Shown here in pieces: positions 37,133 through 45,423 of a DNA stretch of 64,000 nucleotides; position 1 is the stretch's first letter, and each line of letters begins with the position of its first letter. The notes beneath the pieces were generated by a model. That model searched no databases, had not been told where the DNA came from, and saw only the letters and a list, made by a program, of their open reading frames with translations. This DNA is from Paenibacillus tyrphae (GTDB taxonomy: Bacteria; Bacillota; Bacilli; Paenibacillales; NBRC-103111), in the NCBI RefSeq assembly GCF_000722545.1, contig NZ_JNVM01000008.1, positions 1 through 64,000 of the forward strand. Direction: 5' to 3'. The position numbers were made by a program, and so were the translations under genes.

Positions 37133-39463
37133 CTAGCTCGCTTTCATTATAGCAGACAGATCAATGGCCTTGCCGTGCCCTCCTTCGTAGATTACGACGG
37201 TTCGCGGCTTGATTACGGTTCCCTGCTCATCCCGGTAATCGGCGGCGGAATAGTTGGCAATCACCTTCAAGTCGCTGCCGAACGCTGTGCTTTGCACGAG
37301 CCGGTCCGGTGTAAGAATGCGGAAGCCGGTCATCGGACGGGTGACGGCCTGCTGATGAAACGGTGCCCATTCCTTCAAATAAGCGGCAATCGTTTGCTTA
37401 TCCTTCGCCCATTGCTGCTGATCGAGATGGTACAGCGGCGGAACGTTATACAGAAACTCCGTCATCATTCGCTCCACGACCGCATCCTTGATTTTGAAGC
37501 TGCCCCATTCCCAGTGATGCGTCGTTATGACCGAATCATTATAGACCAGCTTGTAGAGCGGCAGCGAGTAAGCCGGGTCGATATAAATGCGCTTATACAG
37601 CTCCTTCACCGGAACCTGTTTGCGGTACCTTTCCGGAATGCCGCCCTGCGTCGAATAGTAGCCGCCCACGTAGTATTCGCTGGACTTGTTGACCCGCATG
37701 TCCGGATCGCCCCACTTGATCACCGGCGTCTCCAGACCGTGGGCAAAGGCGATCACCCCGCTGGCAAAATCGTTCCCCGTTTCCGAGCCGACGACCATTT
37801 TTTTCTCGTTTGCGATATAGGCCATTCGCTCCAGTCTGGCTTTCATGTCCTGCTCTTGCGTCGTCGGATGCCCGGGCGAGTAATCGTCGTAGATCTCACC
37901 TGTCGCATCGGCGTCGACGAACCAGGAGCGGTACGAAATTCCGTCCTGCATAATGCTTTGGACGCGCTGCTTGACAAGCGGAAGCGCCAACGTCGGATTC
38001 AGCTTGCGCCCTCTTCCCAGAAAGCCCTTGACCTTCTCGCCCTTCTTGTTCGTAATCGTCGCTTGCTCGTACAGCGGTCCGTCGCCAAAATAAGCGGTAT
38101 TCCAATCTCGATTTTCCTTGTCGTGGATGGAATGGTACGAATCATACGGAGCGACGAGGTAACCGGCTTGGTCCGCCTGCTCCACAAACTTCGGGTTCAT
38201 CAGGCCGTTAATCCAGTTCGGCAGACCGATCCATGCCTTCTTGATACCAAGCTGCGACATCTCGCGCACGATATCGGTCGAATTCGCTTTTCCCCAATCC
38301 TCGATGGGCCCAACTGCGTCCAGCAGTACGCTTTTTAACAGCATTTTGTTGAGCTGGTACAGCTTTTGCTCGCTTAGAGCCGCAACGCCCTGCTGAATGA
38401 GCTGCCGGGCCACCGCATCCGACGGCTGAAATACGTCGGCGTTGTAAAGCTCCTTCATTTTCAGCACTTGATTGAGCGCGCGAACGATAACCGACTTCTG
38501 GTATTTCTCGACGTGATCCTGAGCGGACACCTGCTTGAATACGGTATCGAACTCCTTCGATCCATCCTCCGTATATTGCGCTAGCAGCTTTGAAACCCAA
38601 GGGTACAGCGGACTTTTCAAACCGGCTCTCCATTGGGGCCAGTTGATCTCTTCCGGCGTAAGCAGATCGTTATTCCACAAATAAATGTGAGGCGCGCCAT
38701 ACAGCTTTTCGATTTCCGGATTCGCCTTCGCTTTCTGCGCAAGCGTGACGATGGCGGACTTCTCTTCCAGCACGCTTTTGTACAGTCCGGCGATTTGTAC
38801 AGGGTCGCTGTCCGCAACATACAGGCGGAAGCCATACGTTCGATCCGGATTCACGGAAGGAAATTCGTGGTCGAGCTGAAATTGAATGTCGTCCTTCGTA
38901 TCAAAGTGCACCTCATGATTAAACGGTTGCTTCAAGATGTACACGAAGGAATAATGCTTCTTGTTCAGCGCAAAAAAATTCATCGAGAACGACTCGCTCC
39001 AAGTCATCGTCTCGTCCTGCAGAAATGTCTTCCAGTTCGCATCGCGGCCGGGAACGAATTTGCCTTCCCATAATGGAAGAATATAGCTGTCCGCGCTCAC
39101 CTTGGGCCACTGGAACCGCTCCGCCCCCGTCGATTGAAGCGTGATGTCCAGATAGCCCGGTTTCTTTTCGAGAGCGACCTTCATCTTCCGCTCGGGGTAA
39201 GTCCATTCCACCTTGTCCGCCTCCCGCTTCAGCTCCGTCACCTTGGACTCGGGCATGGGAGCCGCCGCCTGTTCGCGTACGCCGTCCTGTTCAATCGTAA
39301 GATCGAACGTTGCGGGATTGATGTCAAAAGTAAAGTCCTTACGCTCTACCGTGCTTGCAGAGGTTGAGCTTATGCGCTCTTGCTCCTCTTCTCTCTCGCA
39401 CCCCGCCAAGATGCTGACGGCCATGGCAGCCGCCACGCTCCAAATGATGATTTTCTTCTTCAT
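37133..39463 (-). CDS. GH129/GH101-related glycosidase lipoprotein, 776 aa
   Basis: A surface-anchored protein: the signal MKKKIIIWSVAAAMAVSILAGC ends in a lipobox. The mature part resembles glycosidases related to GH101/GH129, families that include endo- and exo-alpha-N-acetylgalactosaminidases. The catalytic-region phrase SYRSWFVDADATGEIYDDYSPGHPTTQEQDMKARLERM fits that fold. An upstream beta-sandwich (FTFDINPATFDLTIEQDG) also fits. AAGGAGG lies seven bases before the ATG at 39463. It is in line with the two-component genes. Substrate specificity is inferred only at family level. Confidence 0.78.
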   Translation of the reverse strand: MKKKIIIWSVAAAMAVSILAGCEREEEQERISSTSASTVERKDFTFDINPATFDLTIEQDGVREQAAAPMPESKVTELKREADKVEWTYPERKMKVALEKKPGYLDITLQSTGAERFQWPKVSADSYILPLWEGKFVPGRDANWKTFLQDETMTWSESFSMNFFALNKKHYSFVYILKQPFNHEVHFDTKDDIQFQLDHEFPSVNPDRTYGFRLYVADSDPVQIAGLYKSVLEEKSAIVTLAQKAKANPEIEKLYGAPHIYLWNNDLLTPEEINWPQWRAGLKSPLYPWVSKLLAQYTEDGSKEFDTVFKQVSAQDHVEKYQKSVIVRALNQVLKMKELYNADVFQPSDAVARQLIQQGVAALSEQKLYQLNKMLLKSVLLDAVGPIEDWGKANSTDIVREMSQLGIKKAWIGLPNWINGLMNPKFVEQADQAGYLVAPYDSYHSIHDKENRDWNTAYFGDGPLYEQATITNKKGEKVKGFLGRGRKLNPTLALPLVKQRVQSIMQDGISYRSWFVDADATGEIYDDYSPGHPTTQEQDMKARLERMAYIANEKKMVVGSETGNDFASGVIAFAHGLETPVIKWGDPDMRVNKSSEYYVGGYYSTQGGIPERYRKQVPVKELYKRIYIDPAYSLPLYKLVYNDSVITTHHWEWGSFKIKDAVVERMMTEFLYNVPPLYHLDQQQWAKDKQTIAAYLKEWAPFHQQAVTRPMTGFRILTPDRLVQSTAFGSDLKVIANYSAADYRDEQGTVIKPRTVVIYEGGHGKAIDLSAIMKAS

Positions 39464-39678
39464 GAACATGCCTCCTTCGACAATCGGCTAATCGCATCAG
39501 CCTCCTTCACCTTAAATTCGCTATGTTACGCCAGTATGACAAAATAAAACGTTCTAAGCTTCCGATGATCCCGGCACCACCCTTACACATCTTCCCTATT
39601 CTGGAATTAACCCACCCGACGATGGCGATACTATGGAGCAGTTGAGGATCATTAGCATTGCAGATAAGGAGACAGGGC

Positions 39679-40386
39679 ATGGCACATATTGTCGATACCT
39701 TACTGAGGTCTACCGGGGCTTTCATCGTCATGATGATCATTACCCGCATTCTTGGAAAATCGACGATTTCCCGGATGACGTATCATGATTTTGTCGTAAC
39801 GATTACCTTGGGCGCTATGACCGCGAATTTATCTTTTAATACGTCCATGAACGGATGGCAGGTGCTGATCGCCATCGTCACGTTCAGCGGCATTGCCTAT
39901 TTGCTGATGTTTCTGGCGCTGAAGAGCCGGACGATTCGCAAATGGGTCTCCGGTCAACCGACCGTCATAATGGAAGACGGCAAAATTCTGGAAAGCAATA
40001 TGCGCAAGCTGAAAATGACGATGGACACCTTAAATCAGGAGCTCAGGGAAAAAAATATTTTTAATATCGAAGAAGTCCAATATGCCGTGCTCGAGCTGAA
40101 CGGGAAGATCACCGTGCTGCGCAAACCGGAATACCTTCCCGTGACGCGCAAAGATATGAATCTGCAGATGAACAAGCAGTCGTTTCCAGTTGAGCTCATT
40201 ATGGACGGGCAGATCATTTCCGACAATCTGCATCAAAACCATATCAGTGAAGAATGGCTTGTTTCGCAAGCCCAATCGAGAGGCCTCGCCATCGAAGACA
40301 TCTGTTATGCCGTAAGAAGCACGAACGGGCAGTTGCATTTCGACCGGTACGATGACCAGATATACCAACCCGTAGACAAAGAATAA
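39679..40386 (+). CDS. DUF421 (YetF-like) membrane protein, 235 aa
   Basis: Three N-terminal transmembrane helices (TLLRSTGAFIVMMIITRILGKSTISRMTYHDFVVTITLGAMTANLSF, then VLIAIVTFSGIAYLLMFLAL). A cytoplasmic part carries DUF421 (GQPTVIMEDGKILESNMRKLKMTMDTLNQELREKNIFNIEEVQYAVLELNGKITVLRKPE). Relatives such as YetF in Bacillus are often forespore or stress expressed; the molecular role is unsettled. The ATG at 39679 has AAGGAG seven bases upstream. The gene is divergent from the GH129-like gene. Confidence 0.9.
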   Translation: MAHIVDTLLRSTGAFIVMMIITRILGKSTISRMTYHDFVVTITLGAMTANLSFNTSMNGWQVLIAIVTFSGIAYLLMFLALKSRTIRKWVSGQPTVIMEDGKILESNMRKLKMTMDTLNQELREKNIFNIEEVQYAVLELNGKITVLRKPEYLPVTRKDMNLQMNKQSFPVELIMDGQIISDNLHQNHISEEWLVSQAQSRGLAIEDICYAVRSTNGQLHFDRYDDQIYQPVDKE

Positions 40387-40509
40387 ACGTCTGCAGTCAG
40401 GGCGTCTATCCCGTGCGTACCCGGTTCTTTCAGTGCATGACGAATGGAATTTCGGAGCAATATAGGAAAAGACTGTTACCGTTACCGTATCCGAGGAGGA
40501 TGTCCTGCC

Positions 40510-41922
40510 GTGGTCTTTTCCAGCTTCGTCTTTCTTTTTGCCTTTCTTCCCCTGGTGCTTCTGCTCTATTTCTGCTCCCCGGACAAGGCCAAAAATGCCG
40601 TGCTTCTCGCATTTTCTTTGCTGTTTTACGCTTGGGGAGAGCCGCTCTGGATTGGGGTTCTGCTGCTGAATGTGGCTGTCGGTTGGATGGGAGGACTTCT
40701 CATCGAACGGGGCCGCGGCCGCCGTATGGCGAAGACCGCGATGGTCGCAGCGCTTGTTTTTCAAGTCGGCGTGCTCGTTTATTTCAAATATACCGGTTTT
40801 CTTGTGCAGACGCTTCAGCATGTCCTGCCTTTTCCCGTACCGTTCCGCGATCCCGGTCTTCCTATCGGCATCTCCTTCTTCACCTTTCACCTCATCTCTT
40901 ATCTGGTCGATGTGTATCGGGGGGATGCCCCGGCGCTGCGCTCCTATTCGAAGCTCCTGCTGTATATTTCACTGTTTCCCCAACTGGTCGCCGGTCCGAT
41001 TATTCGTTACGCAGACGTTCAAGAGCAGCTAAGCCGCCGCCGGATTACGCTGGAAGGGTTCAGCACCGGAATCGCACGCTTCGTCGTCGGCTTGGGCAAA
41101 AAAGTCGTGCTGGCCAATACGCTTGCCGATATTTCCACCGTGTTCCTGGACGGGGATCTCGGCAAGCTTTCGCTGCTGGGCGCATGGTTCGGCATCGTTC
41201 TGTTCGCACTGCAAATCTATTTCGATTTCTCCGGGTATTCGGATATGGCGATCGGCCTCGGCCGGATGTTCGGCTTCCATTTCAAGGAAAATTTCAATTA
41301 CCCTTACGTCTCCCGCAGCGCAAGCGAGTTCTGGAGGCGCTGGAACATCTCCGTCGGCCGTTTTTTCCGGGATTACGTCTACATTCCGCTCGGGGGCAAT
41401 CGCCGAAATCCGGCGTTCAACCTGTTTGCCGTGTGGTTTCTGACCGGACTATGGCACGGTGCCAGCTGGAACTATGTGCTGTGGGGCGTCTATTTCGGCG
41501 TTTTCATCGCGATGGAGCGAAGCTTTCTTTTCCGCATCCTGTCGCTGCTTCCCAACCTTGCGTCCCATATTTATTTTCTGGCTGTCGTCCTGATCGGGTG
41601 GGTGTTTTTTTACTTCGAGTCCATAAGCCGGGGGTTGGTTTACTTGCGGGTCATGCTCGGATTCGCATCGGCTCCGTTGGCGAACGCGGAATTGGCTTTT
41701 CATTTGCAAAATCATTTGTTCCTGCTGCCGATCGCCGTCATCGCCGCTACGCCGCTTCCGGCCGTCCTTCACCGGAGGCTTGCGGCACATATGCGCCCTG
41801 GCTTCGCGCGCGGTCTGTATGCGAATACCTTGGTCCCTCTCGCCTGCTTGGCGATATTGACAGTGTCCGCTTTGCTGTTGGTCGGGAAAACGTATTCCCC
41901 CTTCTTCTACTTTCGGTTCTGA
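40510..41922 (+). CDS. MBOAT family O-acyltransferase (AlgI/DltB-like), 470 aa
   Basis: A polytopic membrane protein that brings acyl groups across the membrane for polysaccharide O-acetylation. Typical AlgI motifs are visible: GISFFTFHLISYLVDVYRGD, LVAGPIIRYADVQEQL, FVVGLGKKVVLANTLAD, FDFSGYSDMAIGLGRMFGFHFKENFNYPYVSRSASEFWRRWNISVGRFFRDYVYIPLGGNRR and LTGLWHGASWNYVLWG (the active His). The start is GTG at 40510, with AGGAGG about ten bases upstream; a 22-codon upstream extension is not membrane-like. It is followed 13 bases later by its DHHW partner. The acceptor is presumably an exopolysaccharide or cell-wall polymer. Confidence 0.93.
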   Translation: MVFSSFVFLFAFLPLVLLLYFCSPDKAKNAVLLAFSLLFYAWGEPLWIGVLLLNVAVGWMGGLLIERGRGRRMAKTAMVAALVFQVGVLVYFKYTGFLVQTLQHVLPFPVPFRDPGLPIGISFFTFHLISYLVDVYRGDAPALRSYSKLLLYISLFPQLVAGPIIRYADVQEQLSRRRITLEGFSTGIARFVVGLGKKVVLANTLADISTVFLDGDLGKLSLLGAWFGIVLFALQIYFDFSGYSDMAIGLGRMFGFHFKENFNYPYVSRSASEFWRRWNISVGRFFRDYVYIPLGGNRRNPAFNLFAVWFLTGLWHGASWNYVLWGVYFGVFIAMERSFLFRILSLLPNLASHIYFLAVVLIGWVFFYFESISRGLVYLRVMLGFASAPLANAELAFHLQNHLFLLPIAVIAATPLPAVLHRRLAAHMRPGFARGLYANTLVPLACLAILTVSALLLVGKTYSPFFYFRF

Positions 41923-41935
41923 TCGGAGGCTTGCC

Positions 41936-43291
41936 ATGCGTTTCGGACATTGGCTGCAAATCGGATTATTTCTCGCTTTCTTATGCGCAGGGACGGTTTC
42001 CTCGCTCTATGCGTTCGGCTTGGGCCATGCCGTCTCGGAGACGGAAAACCGGGCCTTGGCTTCGCTCCCCCGCTGGTCGCTTGGCGAATTGAAGTCCGGT
42101 ACGTATTTCCGCCAACTGGAAAATTACTGGGCGGACCACGTCGCTTATCGCGACTCCCTGGTCAGCGCCGGCCAAAAGGTTGCCTCTTGGCGCGGCTTGT
42201 CAGGCGGGGAGCATGCCGTCCTGATCGCGTCCCAAGCAAACAATACCGGCGGGGCGAACGCTGCCCCTGCCCAGGAGCGGACCGCCTCCGCTTCTTCGAT
42301 TGAAGCAGCCCCCCGGACAACGGTTCCCGAGGCCCCGCGTGCCGTCGAAGGCGCATCTCAAGAGGCCTCCGCCTCTAAGGAGAAGGGACGCGTCATCGGA
42401 AAAGTGCTGGTCATTGGCAGCAAAGCGGTGAATCTGTTTACCTGCGATCCTGCCGCCGGACAAGCCTATGCCGATACCGTAAACCGTTTCCGCGACGAAT
42501 TCTCGCTTGCGCAGGGCGGCGAAGCAGCCACCTTCGTGCTTATCGCGCCAACCGCAGCGGAATGGGTGTCCGGAGCTTCGCTGAAATCGTTGTCGGACTC
42601 CCAGCGCCAAACGATCGAGGATGTCTACAAGCGGCTTCATCCGCAAGTGAAGACGATTGACGCATGGTCCTCCCTGAACGCCCATAAGCAGGAGCCTCTG
42701 TATTTCCGTACGGATCATCACTGGACCGCGACCGGCGCCTACTACGCTTACGAGGCTTTCATGAATGCGCAAGGCGTCCCGCCCGTGCCGCTGGCCCGCT
42801 ATGAAACGGAGAACGTAACGGGCTTTCTGGGCTCCTTATATTCCGCGACCCTGAGCACCCAGCTTCAGAAGGTTCCAGATACCCTTGTGCTGTACAAGCC
42901 GTTCGTCAAGCACGAATATGCGGTGCATTACGCCGCTCCGCTGCGGATGGAGCTGCTGGACAAGAGCCATGCGGCCAAAAAGAACAAATACCGGATCTTT
43001 CTGAGCGGCGACCGGCCTTGGGGCCTCATTAAGACCGAAGCCGAGAGCGGCCGCCGGGTCGCCGTCGTCAAAGATTCGTACGGCAACGCGCTGATTCCTT
43101 TTTTGCTGCCGCACTATAAGGAAATTTACGTCATCGATCCGCGTCAGTTCGAACAGCCGCTCGTTCCTTTTTTGAAAAAGCGCCAAATCCGCGAGCTGCT
43201 GTTCCTCAACAATACGGAAGTCGCGATGTACGACGGCTTTTCGCAGCAAATCGGCAAGCTGCTGACGACTCCTGGGGCGGCGGCAAAATAA
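41936..43291 (+). CDS. DHHW (AlgJ/AlgX-like) polysaccharide O-acetylation protein, 451 aa
   Basis: The extracytoplasmic partner of the MBOAT protein, expected to pass acetyl groups to the polymer. An N-terminal signal anchor (IGLFLAFLCAGTVSSLYAF) is followed by the entry motif SETENRALASLPRWSLGELKSGTYFRQLENYWADHVAYRDSLV. The family signature RTDHHWTATGAYYAYEAF holds the catalytic Asp-His, and VVKDSYGNALIPFLLPHYKEIYVIDPR carries the Ser block. A low-complexity insert rich in Ala, Ser, Glu and Pro (about 100-150) interrupts the N-terminal domain, which is unusual. GGAGG stands six bases before the ATG. Confidence 0.9.
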   Translation: MRFGHWLQIGLFLAFLCAGTVSSLYAFGLGHAVSETENRALASLPRWSLGELKSGTYFRQLENYWADHVAYRDSLVSAGQKVASWRGLSGGEHAVLIASQANNTGGANAAPAQERTASASSIEAAPRTTVPEAPRAVEGASQEASASKEKGRVIGKVLVIGSKAVNLFTCDPAAGQAYADTVNRFRDEFSLAQGGEAATFVLIAPTAAEWVSGASLKSLSDSQRQTIEDVYKRLHPQVKTIDAWSSLNAHKQEPLYFRTDHHWTATGAYYAYEAFMNAQGVPPVPLARYETENVTGFLGSLYSATLSTQLQKVPDTLVLYKPFVKHEYAVHYAAPLRMELLDKSHAAKKNKYRIFLSGDRPWGLIKTEAESGRRVAVVKDSYGNALIPFLLPHYKEIYVIDPRQFEQPLVPFLKKRQIRELLFLNNTEVAMYDGFSQQIGKLLTTPGAAAK

Positions 43292-43340
43292 TGTCCCAGT
43301 GCCGGTGTATGCCTTTGATCCCCCATTAGCGTTCAACGAG

Positions 43341-43370
43341 TTGATGCCCGGCTTCGTTGTACTATATAAT
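43341..43370 (+). promoter_or_regulatory. Sigma-A promoter of the SUKH gene
   Basis: TTGATG (43341-43346), an 18-base spacer and a perfect TATAAT (43365-43370) lie about 45 bases before the ATG at 43416. Confidence 0.65.
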
Positions 43371-43415
43371 AGGCTGACATAATCGGGAGCAGCGTACTAT
43401 TGGGGGAAATTGTCT

Positions 43416-43964
43416 ATGTGGAGCAGCGTTTTTGATATGCCATATCTTATGCGGGAGGGAGCGACTGAAGAGGAGCTTGATCGCTTAGTCAAGACGTGGA
43501 ACGAGAAGCTGTCGCCGCAAGAAATCGCTGAGATTGCGGAGCGGCAGACGAATCCTTTTCCTGCGAATCATCCGCTTCATGCGCAATACAAGCCTTTTGA
43601 TCCGTCATTGTGGGACCTGCCGCAGAAGAAGCTGCCGGACAGCTATCTGGACTTTTTGCGCTATTCGAACGGCGGGGAATTTCAAACCGGAGAGCGCTAT
43701 TTTCAATTTTTCGGCACGAAGGAATTGAGAGAATACAACTTAGCGTACGAATTTCCCGAATACATGGCCGGCTCCGTCTCTATCGGGATGGACGGCTGCG
43801 GGAATCATTATATTTTGGATATGAGAGAAGACATGAACGAGGACGAGTATCCGATCTTGGCGGCGCATTCCGGCAATCTGGGCTATGAGGATTGCAAGCA
43901 AGTCGCCCGTTCGTTCCCGGAGCTATGCAGGGGAACCACGTCGATGGATGAGGAGCTGGATTAA
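43416..43964 (+). CDS. SMI1/KNR4 (SUKH) domain protein, 182 aa
   Basis: A SUKH superfamily protein. The core is KLPDSYLDFLRYSNGGEFQTGERYFQFFGTKELREYNLAYEFPEYMAGSVSIGMDGCGNHYILDMRED. SUKH proteins are often immunity proteins against polymorphic toxins, but no toxin gene is nearby. The ATG at 43416 is nine bases after GGGGG; a TTG two codons earlier is closer than normal. It has its own promoter and stands alone between the acetylation genes and an SRPBCC gene. Confidence 0.85.
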   Translation: MWSSVFDMPYLMREGATEEELDRLVKTWNEKLSPQEIAEIAERQTNPFPANHPLHAQYKPFDPSLWDLPQKKLPDSYLDFLRYSNGGEFQTGERYFQFFGTKELREYNLAYEFPEYMAGSVSIGMDGCGNHYILDMREDMNEDEYPILAAHSGNLGYEDCKQVARSFPELCRGTTSMDEELD

Positions 43965-44016
43965 GGCTCCCCTGTGAGCAGCCGTTTAAACGTATAACGC
44001 ATGAAATCCTCTCTCT

Positions 44017-44505
44017 CTATTCGTCGGCACTTCCTAGTGGCGTCAAGATCCGGACGTACTGCTCGTGCCATGTTTTCCACTCCTCTTTCCGGAACCCGGT
44101 TGCCCGGCCTGACAAAAGCGCGTCGATAACATCCAGACATACGTGCCAGCCGGCCAGATCCTTGGAGGTATGGCCGGTGATCTTATGAAGCTGCTCGACG
44201 AGAACCAGCAGGCAGCCTTCCGGCTCCGGGTACAGCTCAAAGCGAACGCGGTCCTCGCCCCAGGTGTAGCCGAGTATCGAATGCATGGCAAGATCGGTAA
44301 TCGTAAGCTCTTTGAAGGTTCCGTCCTGCATGTCGAACTTGATCAACCCGCCTTCGCACAGCTCATCGATCCGAAGCTGGGGAAACCACTCGGCAAGCCG
44401 ATCGTTCTCAGTAAGAACCGACCATACTTGATCGACGGAATGCTTCAGATGACGCTCGAAACGGGCCGTATACCCGCCGTCCGCTTGTTGAATGGAAGCT
44501 AACAT
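44017..44505 (-). CDS. SRPBCC (AHSA1-like) protein, 162 aa
   Basis: A START/Bet v1-like ligand-binding fold of the activator-of-Hsp90 homologue group. The start GYTARFERHLKHSVDQVWSVLTENDRLAEWFPQL is a textbook SRPBCC N-terminus. It is followed by GGLIKFDMQDG and a C-terminal helix region (LAGWHVCLDVIDALL). Most members bind hydrophobic ligands; no function can be assigned. GGAGGGG stands about seven bases before the ATG. It is divergent from luxS. Confidence 0.88.
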   Translation of the reverse strand: MLASIQQADGGYTARFERHLKHSVDQVWSVLTENDRLAEWFPQLRIDELCEGGLIKFDMQDGTFKELTITDLAMHSILGYTWGEDRVRFELYPEPEGCLLVLVEQLHKITGHTSKDLAGWHVCLDVIDALLSGRATGFRKEEWKTWHEQYVRILTPLGSADE

Positions 44506-44739
44506 GTTCTATCCCCTCCGTACGTATAATATCGCTCACAACAGTCAAAGCTTGTCAGACCGCAATGACTGCTTTCCCCGTTTTATATTACCATTTGGCG
44601 GTTATTTCATACCACATCGAAGAAACGGATCGCAGGCTCGCTTGGGCTGACACCGTATTTAATTTTGTAGCCGGCCTATTTACTTATAATTCCGATTGTG
44701 ATACTTTGAATAACAAATGCAGCGAAAGGAAGAATACCC

Positions 44740-45195
44740 ATGGCTAAAGTCGAAAGCTTCGAATTGGATCATACGCTCGTCAAAGCGCCGTACGTCCGTC
44801 TGGCCGGCACGGATAAGAACGGAAAAGGAAGCACCATTCAGAAATATGACCTGCGCTTCCTGCAGCCGAATCAAGAAGCTCTGCCTACGGCCGCCGTACA
44901 TACGCTGGAGTATTTGCTTGCCACCTATTTGCGCGACGAATTGACAGGCGTCATCGACATCTCTCCGATGGGCTGCCGAACCGGATTTTATATGATCATC
45001 TGGGATGAGCATAAGCCGGCGGACATTGCCGCCGCTTTGACGAACGTGCTGAAGAAGGTCGTCGCAACGGAAACGGTGCCTGCCGTCTCAGCCTTGGAAT
45101 GCGGCAATTATAAGGATCATTCGTTGTTCAGTGCGCAGGAATATGCCAAAATCGTTCTTCAGGCCGGCATCAGCGACGATCCGTTCCGCGCTTAA
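44740..45195 (+). CDS. luxS: S-ribosylhomocysteine lyase LuxS with substituted zinc ligand, 151 aa
   Basis: LuxS cleaves S-ribosylhomocysteine to homocysteine and DPD, the AI-2 precursor, in the activated methyl cycle. The family context is clear: KVESFELDHTLVKAPYVRLAG, YDLRFLQPN, VIDISPMGCRTGFY and SALECGNY. The metal site is expected to be His54, His58 and Cys126 in Bacillus numbering. Here His54, Glu57, the catalytic Cys (79) and the third ligand Cys (121) are present, but position 58 is Tyr (HTLEYL instead of HTLEHL; codon TAT versus CAT). Activity is therefore uncertain. AAAGGA stands nine bases before the ATG. A terminator follows. Confidence 0.9.
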   Translation: MAKVESFELDHTLVKAPYVRLAGTDKNGKGSTIQKYDLRFLQPNQEALPTAAVHTLEYLLATYLRDELTGVIDISPMGCRTGFYMIIWDEHKPADIAAALTNVLKKVVATETVPAVSALECGNYKDHSLFSAQEYAKIVLQAGISDDPFRA

Positions 45196-45245
45196 TGTCA
45201 CGGGCGGCATGACGATGAATTGAAATTGAAGGCCGGTACCTTATT

Positions 45246-45281
45246 GCAGTCCGTCTCCCCGGGGAAGCGGGCTGCCTTTTT
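45246..45281 (+). terminator. Terminator after luxS
   Basis: GCAGTCCG (45246-45253) pairs with CGGGCTGC (45268-45275) with one G-T pair, followed by CTTTTT. Confidence 0.7.
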
Positions 45282-45340
45282 ACTGCCATTCTACAGGACG
45301 TCGGTCCGTTCAACGAGACAGACAGACTCTCCGATTTCTA

Positions 45341-45369
45341 TTGACGATTGAGAATCATTTTTGATATGA
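45341..45369 (+). promoter_or_regulatory. Sigma-A promoter of the iron-siderophore SBP gene
   Basis: TTGACG (45341-45346), exactly 17 bases, and TATGAT (45364-45369). A Fur half-palindrome lies in the spacer, so Fur binding would block polymerase. Confidence 0.75.
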
Positions 45370-45396
45370 TCTTTACCGATAATGATTCTCATTTTC
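45348..45396. promoter_or_regulatory. Two Fur boxes over the siderophore SBP promoter
   Basis: TTGAGAATCATTTTTGAT at 45348-45365 lies in the promoter spacer. GATAATGATTCTCATTTTC at 45378-45396 is close to the 19-base Fur consensus GATAATGATTATCATTATC and lies at the probable transcription start. Confidence 0.75.
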
Positions 45397-45423
45397 ACTT
45401 TATAGAATCTACGGAGGGAAATA

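Noticed and set aside
44680..44740. Possible riboswitch before luxS
   Set aside because: No SAM or SAH riboswitch core pairing could be drawn; only a TATAAT-like element with poor spacing to a -35.
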